Shown here: positions 23,636 to 34,488 of the stretch, piece after piece
Layout of the letters: every line of letters begins with the position of its first letter
How positions within the stretch are numbered: position 1 is the stretch's first letter
Assembly: GCA_020440705.1 (NCBI GenBank)
Contig: JAGRNP010000017.1
Location: 4,305 to 50,035, forward strand
Source of the DNA: a bacterium
Lineage (GTDB): Bacteria; Krumholzibacteriota; Krumholzibacteriia; LZORAL124-64-63
DNA length: 45,731 bases
Reading direction: 5' to 3'
The notes under the pieces: generated by a model
Told to the model about the DNA's origin: nothing
What the model saw: only the letters and a program-made list of their open reading frames with translations
The model's database searches: none
Position numbers and translations under genes: made by a program

Positions 23636-26089
23636 ATGAAACGTGCGAATCGGACCGTCCTCGTGGCGGCGCGCCGGGCCGGCGTCCGCCTGCTTCCGCT
23701 CTTCTTCCTGCTCGTCTGCGCGGCCCCGGCCGCGGCGACTCCAGCGGCCGCTCCGGTGGCCGCCGCGGCGTCGGCATCCCTGTCGGCGGCACGCTCCGGA
23801 TCCGCCGCGGCGGATCCGGGCCCCGACTTCGCAACCCTCCTGGCCGCCCACATGGCCCGGCCCGAAGCCGAACGTGCCGAGTACCGGGCCCACGCGAGCG
23901 AGGGCCTCGAGGTCGTCGATCGCTTCCGGTACGAGGCCCATGCCTTCGCCGACGCCGGGCGCCGGCAGTGGTTCTACAGGGACGTCGAGATCGACTTCTC
24001 GACCGGCGGCGTCGGACTGGGGGTGAGCATCAAGGCCCTTGGCCGGGCGACGGAAGTCGACCCCTCCTTCGCCGAGGCCTGGGCCGAATTGGGGCACCTG
24101 GCGGCCGATGCCGGCGACCTGCTCACGGCCCGCCGCGCCCTCGACAACGCCCGCGCCGCGGCAGGCGCCCGCGCCGCCACCGCCGACACGGTGGCGGCGG
24201 CCGACCGGCGCGAACTGCTGCGCGACCGGGCTTGGGTCCTGCGTGATCTGGCCCAATGGGACGAGGGGTTGGCGGCCGTCACCGAGGGCCTGGCGGCGTT
24301 CCCCGGCGACCGCGACCTGATCCTGATCAAGGGCCTGCTCCTGGCCGGCGCCGGGCGCTACAGCGAAGCCACCAGCCTCGCCGTGCGCATGCCGCCCTTC
24401 ACCTACCCGCAGCTCGACGTGTACCACTACGGCACCCGGGAGCAGACGTCCGACTTCGCCAATCGCTGGATCCGGAGCCAGGCGCTGCTCGCCGTGGGCG
24501 ACCTCAAGACGGCCCGGCACGTGCTCGGCGACATGGGGAGCTATCCGTACCGCTGGTTCCTGCCGCACCAGAAGCGGTTCTGGGCCGACGTGGGGCTCGT
24601 GGCCGAGCTGAGCGGCGACACGGACGCGCCCGTGTACTACGCCCTGGGCATCGTCGGCGACGAATTCCGCGGCTTCTACCGCTTCACGGCCAGCAACCGC
24701 CGGCCGCTCGTGCTCGACGCGCCCGACCCCCTGATGCCGTGCTTCACCAGCTTCGGCGACCGCTTCCATGCCGGAGGTTCCGTGCTGACCTACGCGGCCG
24801 GCCAGATGACCCGCTCGACCATGGCCATGTTCCCGGCCGAGCAGGAGGCGGCGGCCGAGCGGGCCCGGCTCGCCCTGGACATCGCCGAACGGCGGAACAT
24901 CCGACCCGACGTGGTGCGGGCCCTGCGCGGACGCATCAACTTCGGCGCCGAGCGCTACGGCGCGGCGCGGGCCGACCTGGTCGCCGCCCGCGACGCCTTC
25001 GCCGGCCGCGACCTGGTCGATCCGGGCACGAGTCTGCTGCTCGGCCTGCTCGACATGAACGAGGGGGCGTACGCCGCGGCGGCGTCCTTCTTCCGCGAGG
25101 CCGTGGACGCGGATCCCCACCTGGCGGTGGGATGGCGGTCGCTCGGGGTGTGCCTGGCCCGGCTGGAGCGGACCGCGGAGGCCACCGAGGCCATGGACCG
25201 GGCTCTCGCCCTCGAACCCTTCTCGGTGGCCGGTCTCTACAACCGCGGCCTGCTGCGGCTGCAGCAACGCGACTTCCTGAACGCCGGGGCCGACCTCGAG
25301 CTCGCCCTGAAGTTCGACCCGGAGAACCGGGAGGTGCAGCGCCTGTTGCAGATGGCCGCCTCGGGCCTGCGGGCCGAAGGGGGCGATCCGGGACGCATCC
25401 ACGCCTTGGCCGAGAGCGCGGCGGCCGGCGACGACTCCACCCTGACGGTGCCCGCCATGATGGCCATGGTCGAGGCCGACCTTGCGGCCTTCTTCGCCGT
25501 GCCCGACTCGGCGCGCGGCGCCCTGGGCCCGGACGACGCCCAGATCACCGACCTGCGGCAGGGCTACGCGGCCAGCGGCGACCCCGGCGCGCGGGCCGCT
25601 CTCGCGCTGGCCTGCCTCGACCGGGGTCTCTGGGCGGAGGCGCAGGCCCTGCTGGCGCCGGGCTGGGGGGTCGATCTTTCGCCCCAGGAGGAGGTGATGC
25701 TGCTGCGGGCCGACCGCACCCTCGGCGAACACGAACGGGCCGACGCCCTGTCCGAACGCCTGAACAGCGGGGAGGACGTGCCGACCAACGCCTACGTGCT
25801 GTTCGAACTCATCGAGTACTCGCGGGAGAACTGGCAGGAGCGTCTGGCCACCGCCCACTACATGGAGGGCTACAGCGCGGCCCTGATGATGACCATCCCC
25901 GACCACGCCCGGTTCTCGAACTACATGCGCTACGGATTCGGCAACCTGCGCCAGGAGGTCCGCGACGGCGAGGGCGTCCCCGTCAATACGATGGTCTGGC
26001 CCATGTATCGCTACCTGAACCGCAACGACGGCGCGGGCAACGGAACCGCGGCCGTCAGCTCGAAGCAGGTCGGGAACGTGCGCAAGTAG
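23636..26089 (+). CDS. Exported TPR-repeat protein
   Basis: An 817-residue protein. The ATG at 23636 is preferred (AAGGGG 9 nt upstream) over one 33 bp earlier; it gives the basic start KRANRTVLVAARRAGVR and a hydrophobic segment LLPLFFLLVCAAPAAA, a signal peptide or lipobox-like sequence. The rest is mostly helical with TPR units, clearest at FAEAWAELGHLAADAGDLLTA near residues 140-160 and PHLAVGWRSLGVCLARLERT / PFSVAGLYNRGLLRLQQRDF near 500-545. TPR scaffolds mediate protein interactions. There is no catalytic motif. It is probably a periplasmic scaffold. It ends 26 bp before the convergent GNAT gene. Confidence 0.8.
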   Translation: MKRANRTVLVAARRAGVRLLPLFFLLVCAAPAAATPAAAPVAAAASASLSAARSGSAAADPGPDFATLLAAHMARPEAERAEYRAHASEGLEVVDRFRYEAHAFADAGRRQWFYRDVEIDFSTGGVGLGVSIKALGRATEVDPSFAEAWAELGHLAADAGDLLTARRALDNARAAAGARAATADTVAAADRRELLRDRAWVLRDLAQWDEGLAAVTEGLAAFPGDRDLILIKGLLLAGAGRYSEATSLAVRMPPFTYPQLDVYHYGTREQTSDFANRWIRSQALLAVGDLKTARHVLGDMGSYPYRWFLPHQKRFWADVGLVAELSGDTDAPVYYALGIVGDEFRGFYRFTASNRRPLVLDAPDPLMPCFTSFGDRFHAGGSVLTYAAGQMTRSTMAMFPAEQEAAAERARLALDIAERRNIRPDVVRALRGRINFGAERYGAARADLVAARDAFAGRDLVDPGTSLLLGLLDMNEGAYAAAASFFREAVDADPHLAVGWRSLGVCLARLERTAEATEAMDRALALEPFSVAGLYNRGLLRLQQRDFLNAGADLELALKFDPENREVQRLLQMAASGLRAEGGDPGRIHALAESAAAGDDSTLTVPAMMAMVEADLAAFFAVPDSARGALGPDDAQITDLRQGYAASGDPGARAALALACLDRGLWAEAQALLAPGWGVDLSPQEEVMLLRADRTLGEHERADALSERLNSGEDVPTNAYVLFELIEYSRENWQERLATAHYMEGYSAALMMTIPDHARFSNYMRYGFGNLRQEVRDGEGVPVNTMVWPMYRYLNRNDGAGNGTAAVSSKQVGNVRK

Positions 26090-26115
26090 GCGGGACGGCG
26101 CCGGGGCGGTCGCCG

Positions 26116-26621
26116 TCAGCGCAGCGACTTGACGAAGACGTACTTGGCGTCGCCCGGCGCGTAGAAATCGTCGAAGACCGCTCCGGTCGCATAGCCGCGG
26201 CGCACGTAGAAGGCCCGCGTCGGTTCGTACTGCGCGCGACCGCTCGTCTCGGCGTAGACCGCCACGCCGCCGGCCGCGGCGATGCGCTGCTCGGTCAGCT
26301 CGAGCAGGCGGCGACCGAGTCCGTCGCCCTGGCGGTCCGGAGCCACCGCGATCCAGTAGAGGTCCCAGCTGCAGGTGCTGCAGGGGATGCGGCCGTAGCA
26401 GCTGTAGCCGGCCAGGCCGGTCTCGCCGTCGACGAAGACGAACTCGTAGCCGCTGTCGGCCCCCTTGGCGAGCCGCTCGTCGACCAGCTCGGCGGCGATG
26501 GCGATCTCCTCGGCGTTGAAGAAACCGGTCGCCGCGACGAGGTCCCGCACCGCGGCGACATCGGCCGGCGTCACCGCCTCGCGGAAGCGCGCTCCGCCGG
26601 AGACCTGATCAGGATTCGTCG

Positions 26622-26625
<4 letters not shown>
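26116..26625 (-). CDS. GNAT-family N-acetyltransferase
   Basis: A 169-residue acetyltransferase. The acetyl-CoA-binding motif A is WIAVAPDRQGDGLGRRLLELTEQRI, with the Q/RxxGxG/A loop as QGDGLG; motif B is EPTRAFYVRRGYATG. It ends the five-gene operon and its ATG overlaps the deacetylase stop (ATGA). The substrate is unknown; in this setting an amino group of a beta-lysine-like product or a polyamine is a reasonable guess. The segment CYGRIPCSTCSWDLYWIAV contains three Cys close together. AAGGAAC precedes the start. Confidence 0.85.
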
Positions 26626-28361
<1,736 letters not shown>

Positions 28362-28364
28362 GAC

Positions 28365-29348
28365 TCACCCGGCCGCGGTCAGCATGCGGGCGACCGCGTC
28401 CTGGAAGGGAATGCCCGCCCGGTCCAGGGCCGCGGCGAAGCCCGCGTCCGGCGCCAGGCAGGGATTGACGTTGGCCTCGAGGATCCAGGGACGTCCGGCG
28501 GCATCGACGCGGAAATCGACCCGGGCCCAGCCGCGCAGATCGAACGCCCGCCAGCACGCCAGCGACAGGCGCGACAGCTCGGCCAGCAGCGGGGCATCCT
28601 CCGGGGGCAGATCGAAGCGGCGCACCGTGTGGGAGAACTCGAACGTCTCGTCGTGCCATTTGGCGGCGTAGCCCACGATGTGCGGCTTGCCCGGCGGGAA
28701 GTCGCGGAATTCCATTTCGGCGTGGGGCAGGACCGTCGGGCCGTCCGGGCCGTCGAGCAGGGCGATGTTGAACTCGCGCCCGGCGATGTACTCCTCGGCG
28801 AACCAGGGGGCGCCCGCCTGACCGGCCCGTGCCGCGAGCCGCGCGCGGACCGCGGCGGCCGGGGCCGTGACCACGGCGTCGTCGTCCAGGCCGAGCGAGG
28901 CGTCTTCCCACACCGATTTGATGATCCAGCGGCGATCCGGCGCGGCGGCCGCGGCCGGTCCGTCCGGGGCCTCCGCCATCAGCCAGTCGGGCGTCGGCAG
29001 CTCCGCGCCGCGCAGCAGGCGCTTGGCGAGGACCTTGTGCGACGTGACGGCGAAGGCGTCGGCCGTGCAGCCGGCGAAGGGGACGCCCAGCGCGGCCAGG
29101 ACCGCCGGGACGAGATGGATCAGGCGGCCGCTGCCGGCCAGGCCCTCCACGAGGTTGAACACGGCGTCGGGCCGCCGGGCGGCCAGTTCGGTCTGCAGGC
29201 GGGCCAGATCCAGGTCGCAGTCGAGCGTCGCGACGGCGTGGCCCAGGCCGGCCAGGGCCCCCGCCACCGCGTCGGCCTGCACCAGGACGTCGGCCTCGTC
29301 AGGAGGCGCACCCTCCGGCACCCTGTTGTGCAGCACGAGCACCTTCAA
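28365..29348 (-). CDS. ATP-grasp ligase, D-Ala-D-Ala ligase-like (copy 2)
   Basis: A 327-residue ATP-grasp protein related to D-alanine-D-alanine ligase. Seen are an N-terminal Rossmann-like lobe (KVLVLHNRVPEG), GLAGSGRLIHLVPAVLAALGVPFAGC, the nucleotide segment RRWIIKSVWEDASLGL, EEYIAGREFNIALLD and the metal-binding end WILEANVNPCLAPDAG. The start is a TTG at 29348, supported by GGAGGAGG 6 nt upstream; the gene overlaps the end of copy 1 by 50 bp. True Ddl substrate residues cannot be verified by eye. Since it sits in an operon with an aminomutase, peptide-like ligation of an amino acid is more likely than cell-wall synthesis. Confidence 0.82.
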   Translation of the reverse strand: MKVLVLHNRVPEGAPPDEADVLVQADAVAGALAGLGHAVATLDCDLDLARLQTELAARRPDAVFNLVEGLAGSGRLIHLVPAVLAALGVPFAGCTADAFAVTSHKVLAKRLLRGAELPTPDWLMAEAPDGPAAAAAPDRRWIIKSVWEDASLGLDDDAVVTAPAAAVRARLAARAGQAGAPWFAEEYIAGREFNIALLDGPDGPTVLPHAEMEFRDFPPGKPHIVGYAAKWHDETFEFSHTVRRFDLPPEDAPLLAELSRLSLACWRAFDLRGWARVDFRVDAAGRPWILEANVNPCLAPDAGFAAALDRAGIPFQDAVARMLTAAG

Positions 29349-30357
29349 GGACGACCTCCTCCCGCAGGGGCGGTTCCGCGCCGACGCGCTCGGCCGCCGA
29401 GTCCAGGATCCGCCGGATCAGCTCGACGTAGGGCATGCCCACCGCCGTGGCGATCATCGGGAGGTCGGAGTGCTCCGGGTGCAGACCGGCCAGCGGGTTG
29501 ATCTCCATGATCTGGGGCGCGCCCGTGGCGTCGGCCCGCAGGTCCAGCCGTCCGCCGTCGCGGCAGCCCAGCACGCGCCAGGCCGCCAGCGAGAGCGACT
29601 CGGCCGCGACCACCGCCGGGTCGTCGCGGGTCACGTGGCGGTACTCGACGAGCTCCTCGCAGTACTCCTTGTTCACGTACGAGTAGGCGCCCCCTTCGGC
29701 GCCCTCCAGCAGGATGATCTCGAGGGTGCCGACCACCTCGGCCCGCTCGCCGGTGCCGACGATGCCGACCGTGAACTCGCGTCCCGGCAGGTAGGTCTCG
29801 ACGAGCACCGGCTGCCGGAACCGCGCCAGCAGGTCGGCGCAGCACTCGCGCAGACGCACCGGATCGTCGATCACCGAGCGGCCGTCGATGCCCTTGCCGG
29901 TGCCCTCGGCCAGCGGCTTGGCGAAGAGGGGATAGGGCAGGTCCAGCCCGTCGAGGTCGGCCAGGCGCGTCACCTCCAGGAAGACCGGCGTGGGCAGGCC
30001 GGCGTCGCGCAGCACGCGCTTCGTCATGCCCTTGTGCAGGGTCAGCGCCGACACCAGCGGGTCGCTGAACACGCACGGGATGCCGTACACCTCGAGGATG
30101 GCCGGCACCTGCGCCTCGCGGGCGACCCCGCGCAGGCCCTCGGCGATGTTGAAGACCAGGTCCCAGCGATCACCTGCGGCCAGGCGCCGGATCAGCGCCC
30201 GGGCGTGCCCGATGCGGTCGACGTGGTGCCCGCAGGCGGCGATCGCCCCGGCGATGGCGTCGATGGTGGAGATGCGGTCGAACTCGGCCGTCTCCTCGTC
30301 GCTGTAGCCCATCGCCAGGTAGTCGTCCCGCAGGTCGTAGGTCAGTCCGACGTTCAC
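29299..30357 (-). CDS. ATP-grasp ligase, D-Ala-D-Ala ligase-like (copy 1)
   Basis: A 352-residue ATP-grasp protein starting at GTG 30357 (GGAGGT 6 nt upstream; GTGA overlap with the aminomutase stop). Motifs: LVFNIAEGLRGVAREAQVPAILEVYGIPCVFSD as in Ddl-like enzymes, KGMTKRVLRDAGLPTPVF, PLFAKPLAEGTGKGI for ATP, VETYLPGREFTVGIVG and QIMEINPLAGLHPEHSD for metal binding. Copies 1 and 2 share the fold but only modest sequence, so they probably act on different substrates or in sequence. The extended frame upstream of the GTG is a shadow of the aminomutase gene. Confidence 0.85.
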   Translation of the reverse strand: MNVGLTYDLRDDYLAMGYSDEETAEFDRISTIDAIAGAIAACGHHVDRIGHARALIRRLAAGDRWDLVFNIAEGLRGVAREAQVPAILEVYGIPCVFSDPLVSALTLHKGMTKRVLRDAGLPTPVFLEVTRLADLDGLDLPYPLFAKPLAEGTGKGIDGRSVIDDPVRLRECCADLLARFRQPVLVETYLPGREFTVGIVGTGERAEVVGTLEIILLEGAEGGAYSYVNKEYCEELVEYRHVTRDDPAVVAAESLSLAAWRVLGCRDGGRLDLRADATGAPQIMEINPLAGLHPEHSDLPMIATAVGMPYVELIRRILDSAAERVGAEPPLREEVVLEGARAAQQGAGGCAS

Positions 30358-31688
30358 GTGAGGACCTCCAGGTGCTTCCCGGGGTCGGGATAGCGGTGCA
30401 CGCCACCGGTGTAGCCGCGCAGCAGCAGGTCGTCGCCCTCGTAGCCGATGACGGCCTCGGGGTGCAGGGGGATCTTGCCGCCCCCGCCGGGCGCGTCGAC
30501 CACGAAGGTGGGGACGGCGTAGCCGGTGGTCCAGCCGCGCAGTCCCCTGATGATCTCCAGACCCTTCGTCACGGGCGTGCGGAAGTGCGCCGAGCCGGAG
30601 ATCGGGTCGCACTGGTACAGGTAGTAGGGGCGCACCCGCATCATGAGTTCGTAGTGCACCAGGCGCCGCATGGTGTCCACGTCGTCGTTGACGCCCCGGA
30701 GCAGCACCGTCTGGGCGCCGAGGGGGATGCCCGCGTCGGCGAGCCGCCGGCAGGCACGGACCGCCTCGGGCGTGCACTCGTCCGGATGCGTGAAGTGGAT
30801 GCTCATCCAGAGCGGGTGGAACCGCCGCAGGATGCGCACCAGCTTCGGCGTGACCCGCTGGGGCATGACCAGGGGCACCATCGTCCCGATGCGGATGAAC
30901 TGGACGTGCGGAATGGAGCGCAGCTCGCCCAGCAGCCAGGCCAGCTTTTCGTCGCTCAACGTGAGCGGGTCGCCGCCGGACAGCAGCACGTCGCGCACCG
31001 CGGGCGTGCGGCGGATGTAGTCCAGGCCGCGTTCGAGGTGGTCGCGGTTCGGCGTGAGTTCGCCCTGGCCGACGACGCGCGAGCGCGTGCAGTAGCGGCA
31101 ATAGGTCGCGCAGTGGTCGTGCACCAGGAAGAGCACCCGATCCGGATAGCGGTGGACGATGCCCGGCACCGGGGAGTCGTCCTCCTCGTGCAGCGGGTCC
31201 TCGGCCTCGCCCGGCGTGGTCAGGAACTCCGCGAACTGCGGCACGACCGTCCGCCGCAGCGGTTGCTGCGGGTTCCGGGGGTCGAGCAGGCTGAAGTAGT
31301 AGGGGGTGATGCCCAGCGGCAGGTTGTCGCCGCCCTGCATCAGGGCCCGGCGCTCGGACGGGCTGAGCTCGAGCAGCGGCTCGATCTGCTCGGCGGTGCG
31401 GATGCGGTGGCGCATCTGCCAATGCCAGTCGTTCCACTCGGCGTCGGTGACGTCGGGATAGTGGCGCCGCCGGAAGGCCCGCGCGCCGGGGCCGACGGCG
31501 GGCAACTTGCGGGCAAGAAAAAAGGCGGGAACAGAGTCCGCCCGAACGGGAATATCTTCAGGGTGCGGGACCGCGTGCGAGGGTTCCGCCGGGGACGGAG
31601 GTTCGTCGGCAACGCCCGACGCACCCTCCTTCTGTTTCTCACGGCTCAGCGTCGTGAGGCGACCGATGGCCTGGGGGTGACAGGACAC
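30354..31688 (-). CDS. KamA-family radical SAM aminomutase (lysine 2,3-aminomutase-like)
   Basis: A 444-residue radical SAM, PLP-dependent aminomutase. The 4Fe-4S motif is CATYCRYC (Cys193, Cys197, Cys200), followed by SGGDPLT; the PLP lysine is expected at Lys405 in DAPGGGGKIPL. Lysine 2,3-aminomutase turns L-lysine into L-beta-lysine; the related glutamate enzyme cannot be ruled out from sequence. The length and the C-terminal LRNY-like region match KamA better than the shorter EpmB, and no epmA or efp gene lies nearby. The start is a GTG with AAAGGAG 5 nt upstream. It is the first gene of a five-gene operon behind a good promoter. An N-terminal extension of about 45 residues is Pro/Glu-rich. 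Confidence 0.9.
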   Translation of the reverse strand: MSCHPQAIGRLTTLSREKQKEGASGVADEPPSPAEPSHAVPHPEDIPVRADSVPAFFLARKLPAVGPGARAFRRRHYPDVTDAEWNDWHWQMRHRIRTAEQIEPLLELSPSERRALMQGGDNLPLGITPYYFSLLDPRNPQQPLRRTVVPQFAEFLTTPGEAEDPLHEEDDSPVPGIVHRYPDRVLFLVHDHCATYCRYCTRSRVVGQGELTPNRDHLERGLDYIRRTPAVRDVLLSGGDPLTLSDEKLAWLLGELRSIPHVQFIRIGTMVPLVMPQRVTPKLVRILRRFHPLWMSIHFTHPDECTPEAVRACRRLADAGIPLGAQTVLLRGVNDDVDTMRRLVHYELMMRVRPYYLYQCDPISGSAHFRTPVTKGLEIIRGLRGWTTGYAVPTFVVDAPGGGGKIPLHPEAVIGYEGDDLLLRGYTGGVHRYPDPGKHLEVLT

Positions 31689-31772
31689 GCCGTCTCCTTT
31701 CGAGACAGGGGTCCGGCCGGGCGACGGGGCCGGGGAACTCCGGGTGGTGTCGCCTGATCCGACTGGCGCGAC

Positions 31773-31800
31773 AAGATACCGCGTCGGGCGGGACTGTCAA
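31773..31800 (-). promoter_or_regulatory. Predicted promoter of the aminomutase operon
   Basis: On the minus strand TTGACA (31800-31795), a 16-bp spacer and TATCTT (31778-31773) form a near-consensus promoter. The predicted leader is about 80 nt. Confidence 0.6.
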
Positions 31801-31958
31801 TCGGAATGTGGGAACCGGGGTCCACCCGCCGGTTCGGGGGGCGCCGCCCCGTCGACCGGACACCCCTGACCGCGCCGAACCCGGGTGGCGGCATTCCGGA
31901 CAACGAGTATCCTGTTTCTTTCGTCACCCGACCCCCGTTCCGCGAGGTCCGACCCATC

Positions 31959-33494
31959 ATGAACATGCCAGCCTCCGGCCCCGCGCCGTCGCGCGGAGTC
32001 GCCGGCTTCCTCGGCGCCATCGAGCGCGTGGGCAACGCCCTGCCCCATCCCGCCACCCTGTTCGCCGGCCTGGCCCTGCTGGTCGTCGTCCTTTCGGGCG
32101 TCTTCGCGGCCCTGGGCATCCGGGCCACGCATCCGGGCACCGGGGAGATCATCGAGCCGGTCAGCCTGGTCAGCATCCACGGCCTGCACCGCATCCTCAC
32201 CGAGCTGATCCACAACTTCACGGGCTTCGCGCCCCTGGGCACGGTGCTGGTCTCGATGCTGGGCATCGGCGTGGCCGAGCGCACCGGCCTGATCGGCGCG
32301 GCCCTGCGCCTGCTCGTGCTGTCGGCGCCGCGCGGGCTGCTCACCTTCCTGCTCGTGTTCTCGGGCATCCTGAGCAACACCGCCAGCGAAGTGGGCTACG
32401 TGCTGCTGGTGCCGCTGGGCGCCATCATCTTCCAGACCGTGGGGCGCCACCCCCTGGCGGGCATGGCGGCGGCCTTCGCCGGCGTGTCGGGCGGTTACAG
32501 TGCGAACCTGCTGCTGGGCACGGTCGATCCGCTGCTGAGCGGCCTCTCGGAGGAGGCGGCCCGGATCATCGACCCGGCCTACATCGTGAATCCGGCCTGC
32601 AACTGGTACTTCATGATCGTCTCGACCTTCTTCATCGCGGCGGCGGGCACCTGGGTCACGGAGAAGATCGTGGTGCCGCGCCTGGGCCGGTACGGCGGCG
32701 AGGTCGCGGCGGAAGACCTCGGCGAGCTCGGGCCCGACGAGAAGCGCGGCCTGCTCTACGCCCTGGTCGCCAGCCTGCTCTTCACCGGCTTCCTGCTGTG
32801 GGGCACGGTCCCGGCCGACGGCTTCCTGCGCGACCCGGCCACGGGCGACCTGCTGCGCTCGCCGTTCACCAGGGGCATCGTGGCCTTCATCTTCTTCGGC
32901 GCGACGATCATGGGCATCGCCTACGGCGTGGGGGCGAAGACCATCCGCAACGACAGCGACGCCATCGAGGGCATGGGCAAGAGCATGGAGACCCTCGGCA
33001 TCTACATCGTGCTGTGCTTCTTCGCGGCCCAGTTCGTGGCGTTCTTCAAGTGGACGAACCTGGGCCTGATCTTCGCCATCAAGGGGGCGGCGGCCCTGGA
33101 GGCGGCGGGGCTGGGCGACATTCCGCTCATCGTGAGCTTCGTGATCCTCTCGGCGATCATCAACCTGGCCGTGGGCTCGGCCTCGGCCAAGTGGGCCATC
33201 ATGGCGCCGGTCTTCATCCCCATGTTCATGCTGTTGGGCTACTCGCCCGAGCTGGTGCAGGCCACCTACCGCGTGGGCGACAGCGTGACCAACGTCATCT
33301 CGCCGCTCATGTCGTATTTCCCGCTCATCGTGGCCTTCATGAAGAAGTACGCCGGCGACGCGGGCATCGGCACCGTGGTGGCGACCATGCTGCCCTACTC
33401 GTTCACGTTCTTCGTGGTGTGGACGATCCTGCTGATCGCGTGGCTGTGGCTGGGGTTGCCGCTCGGGCCGGGAGCGGCGCTGAAGCTGGGGTAG
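31959..33494 (+). CDS. AbgT-family transporter (p-aminobenzoyl-glutamate transporter-like)
   Basis: A 511-residue integral membrane protein with about 11-13 hydrophobic helices. Family signatures include [22 protein letters not shown] at the N-terminus, [47 protein letters not shown] and [23 protein letters not shown] near the C-terminus. AbgT proteins import p-aminobenzoyl-glutamate in E. coli, and some homologues export sulfonamides using the proton gradient. The ATG at 31959 is the first in frame that yields a normal N-terminus, with GAGG about 11 nt upstream. It diverges from the aminomutase operon; there is no deaminase or aminobenzoyl-glutamate hydrolase beside it, so the cargo is unknown. 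Confidence 0.9.
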   Translation: MNMPASGPAPSRGVAGFLGAIERVGNALPHPATLFAGLALLVVVLSGVFAALGIRATHPGTGEIIEPVSLVSIHGLHRILTELIHNFTGFAPLGTVLVSMLGIGVAERTGLIGAALRLLVLSAPRGLLTFLLVFSGILSNTASEVGYVLLVPLGAIIFQTVGRHPLAGMAAAFAGVSGGYSANLLLGTVDPLLSGLSEEAARIIDPAYIVNPACNWYFMIVSTFFIAAAGTWVTEKIVVPRLGRYGGEVAAEDLGELGPDEKRGLLYALVASLLFTGFLLWGTVPADGFLRDPATGDLLRSPFTRGIVAFIFFGATIMGIAYGVGAKTIRNDSDAIEGMGKSMETLGIYIVLCFFAAQFVAFFKWTNLGLIFAIKGAAALEAAGLGDIPLIVSFVILSAIINLAVGSASAKWAIMAPVFIPMFMLLGYSPELVQATYRVGDSVTNVISPLMSYFPLIVAFMKKYAGDAGIGTVVATMLPYSFTFFVVWTILLIAWLWLGLPLGPGAALKLG

Positions 33495-33509
33495 GACGAT
33501 CGGCCCGCT

Positions 33510-33902
33510 TCAGCCGCGGGGGCGGGTGAGCCAGGCCTCGGCGTCGGCCTCGGTGCGGAAGACGCCGACTTCCTGGATCAGGTCGGCGCCGTCGATCTCG
33601 ACCAGGATCTGGTACATGCGCATCATGCCGAAGGCGAAGTCGCCGTCGACGAGGTGGGCCAGGCGGGCCCGGCTGCGCTCGGGGAACCGGCGCCGGGCCC
33701 GGACGATCTGCTGCCAGAACTCGGCGTCCACGTGCTCGAAGTCGAACCGGCGCAGGTCCCACAGGGCGTCCACGTCCGGGTCGTAGTCCGGCGATCCGGT
33801 CATGTCCTTCATGAAATCCTGGAACTCCGGAATCGTGACCTTGCCGATCACGCTGATCCGCAGAATCCTCTTCGCGGCGTCGAATTGGCGTTCAATGGCC
33901 AT
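33510..33902 (-). CDS. SpoIIAA/STAS-like small protein
   Basis: A 130-residue protein starting at ATG 33902 (GAGGAGG 11 nt upstream; the longer frame to 34049 would run through the promoter region). The sequence AKRILRISVIGKVTIPEFQDFMKDMTGSPDYDPDVDALWDLRRFDFEHVD resembles the SpoIIAA-like domain seen in many small uncharacterised proteins. It has alternating strands and helices, no catalytic motif and no phosphorylatable Ser in the usual anti-sigma antagonist position that I can place. It ends 16 bp from the transporter stop. Function unknown. Confidence 0.7.
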   Translation of the reverse strand: MAIERQFDAAKRILRISVIGKVTIPEFQDFMKDMTGSPDYDPDVDALWDLRRFDFEHVDAEFWQQIVRARRRFPERSRARLAHLVDGDFAFGMMRMYQILVEIDGADLIQEVGVFRTEADAEAWLTRPRG

Positions 33903-33931
33903 GGTTCGTCCGTCCTCCTCGTTGGCGCGGA

Positions 33932-33960
33932 AATCTACTACCGTCGGGATCCCCGCCCAA
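33932..33960 (-). promoter_or_regulatory. Predicted promoter of the SpoIIAA-like gene
   Basis: On the minus strand TTGGGC (33960-33955), 17 bp and TAGATT (33937-33932) lie about 30 bp before the ATG. Confidence 0.45.
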
Positions 33961-34027
33961 GCGGATCGTACGGGTCCGATTCCTTTTTTTCGCGATTTTT
34001 CTGAAACTCCCTTGTCCGGGCCCCGTA

Positions 34028-34058
34028 TTGGCGGTACTATATTAGTCAACTAATATAG
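34028..34058 (+). promoter_or_regulatory. Promoter with embedded GntR operator
   Basis: TTGGCG (34028-34033), 17 bp and TAATAT (34051-34056) form the promoter. A perfect palindrome of 22 bp (arms CTATATTAGT and ACTAATATAG around CA; 34037-34058) covers the spacer and the -10. The next gene encodes a YtrA-like GntR regulator, which most probably binds here and represses its own operon. Confidence 0.75.
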
Positions 34059-34089
34059 CAATATACCCGACTGAAACGAGGGCACGGGC

Positions 34090-34488
34090 ATGATCCACAT
34101 CGATCCGCGCGACGGGACTCCCATCTACCGCCAGGTCATCGACCAGGTGAAGCTGATGGTGGTTTCCGGCCAGTTCGCGCCGGGGGACCAGCTCGAATCG
34201 GTCAGCAGCCTGGCCGCCAGACTGAAGGTGAATCCCATGACGATCAGCAAAGCCTACGGGATGCTCGTGGCCGAGGGGGTGGCCGAGCGCCGCAAGGGTG
34301 TCGGCATCTTCGTCGCCGCCATCAGCGAGCAGAGGGCCGACCGCGAACGCCAGCAGCTGCTGGACGACGCCCTGCGCGAGGCCGCAGGTCTCATCGTCCA
34401 GCTCGACGTGTCCGACGCCGAGGCCTCCGCCGCCCTGCGCCGCCACATCACCGACTACCGCACCCGCGCGAAGGGGGACGAGCGATGA
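34090..34488 (+). CDS. GntR-family regulator, YtrA subfamily
   Basis: A 132-residue regulator. The GntR winged-helix is HIDPRDGTPIYRQVIDQVKLMVVSGQFAPGDQLESVSSLAARLKVNPMTISKAYGMLVAEGVAERRKGVGIFVA, residues 2-76. The remaining 55 residues form the short helical dimerisation tail typical of the YtrA group, which usually controls adjacent ABC transporters. Its stop overlaps the next ATG (ATGA). The palindrome 32 bp upstream is the likely operator. Effectors of this subfamily are often cell-wall-active compounds, but none is shown here. Confidence 0.9.
   Translation: MIHIDPRDGTPIYRQVIDQVKLMVVSGQFAPGDQLESVSSLAARLKVNPMTISKAYGMLVAEGVAERRKGVGIFVAAISEQRADRERQQLLDDALREAAGLIVQLDVSDAEASAALRRHITDYRTRAKGDER

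Noticed and set aside
30358-31437. 712-residue frame extending the first ATP-grasp protein upstream
   Set aside because: It overlaps nearly the whole aminomutase gene in another frame with Arg-rich shadow composition. The GTG at 30357 has a strong ribosome site and a typical start.
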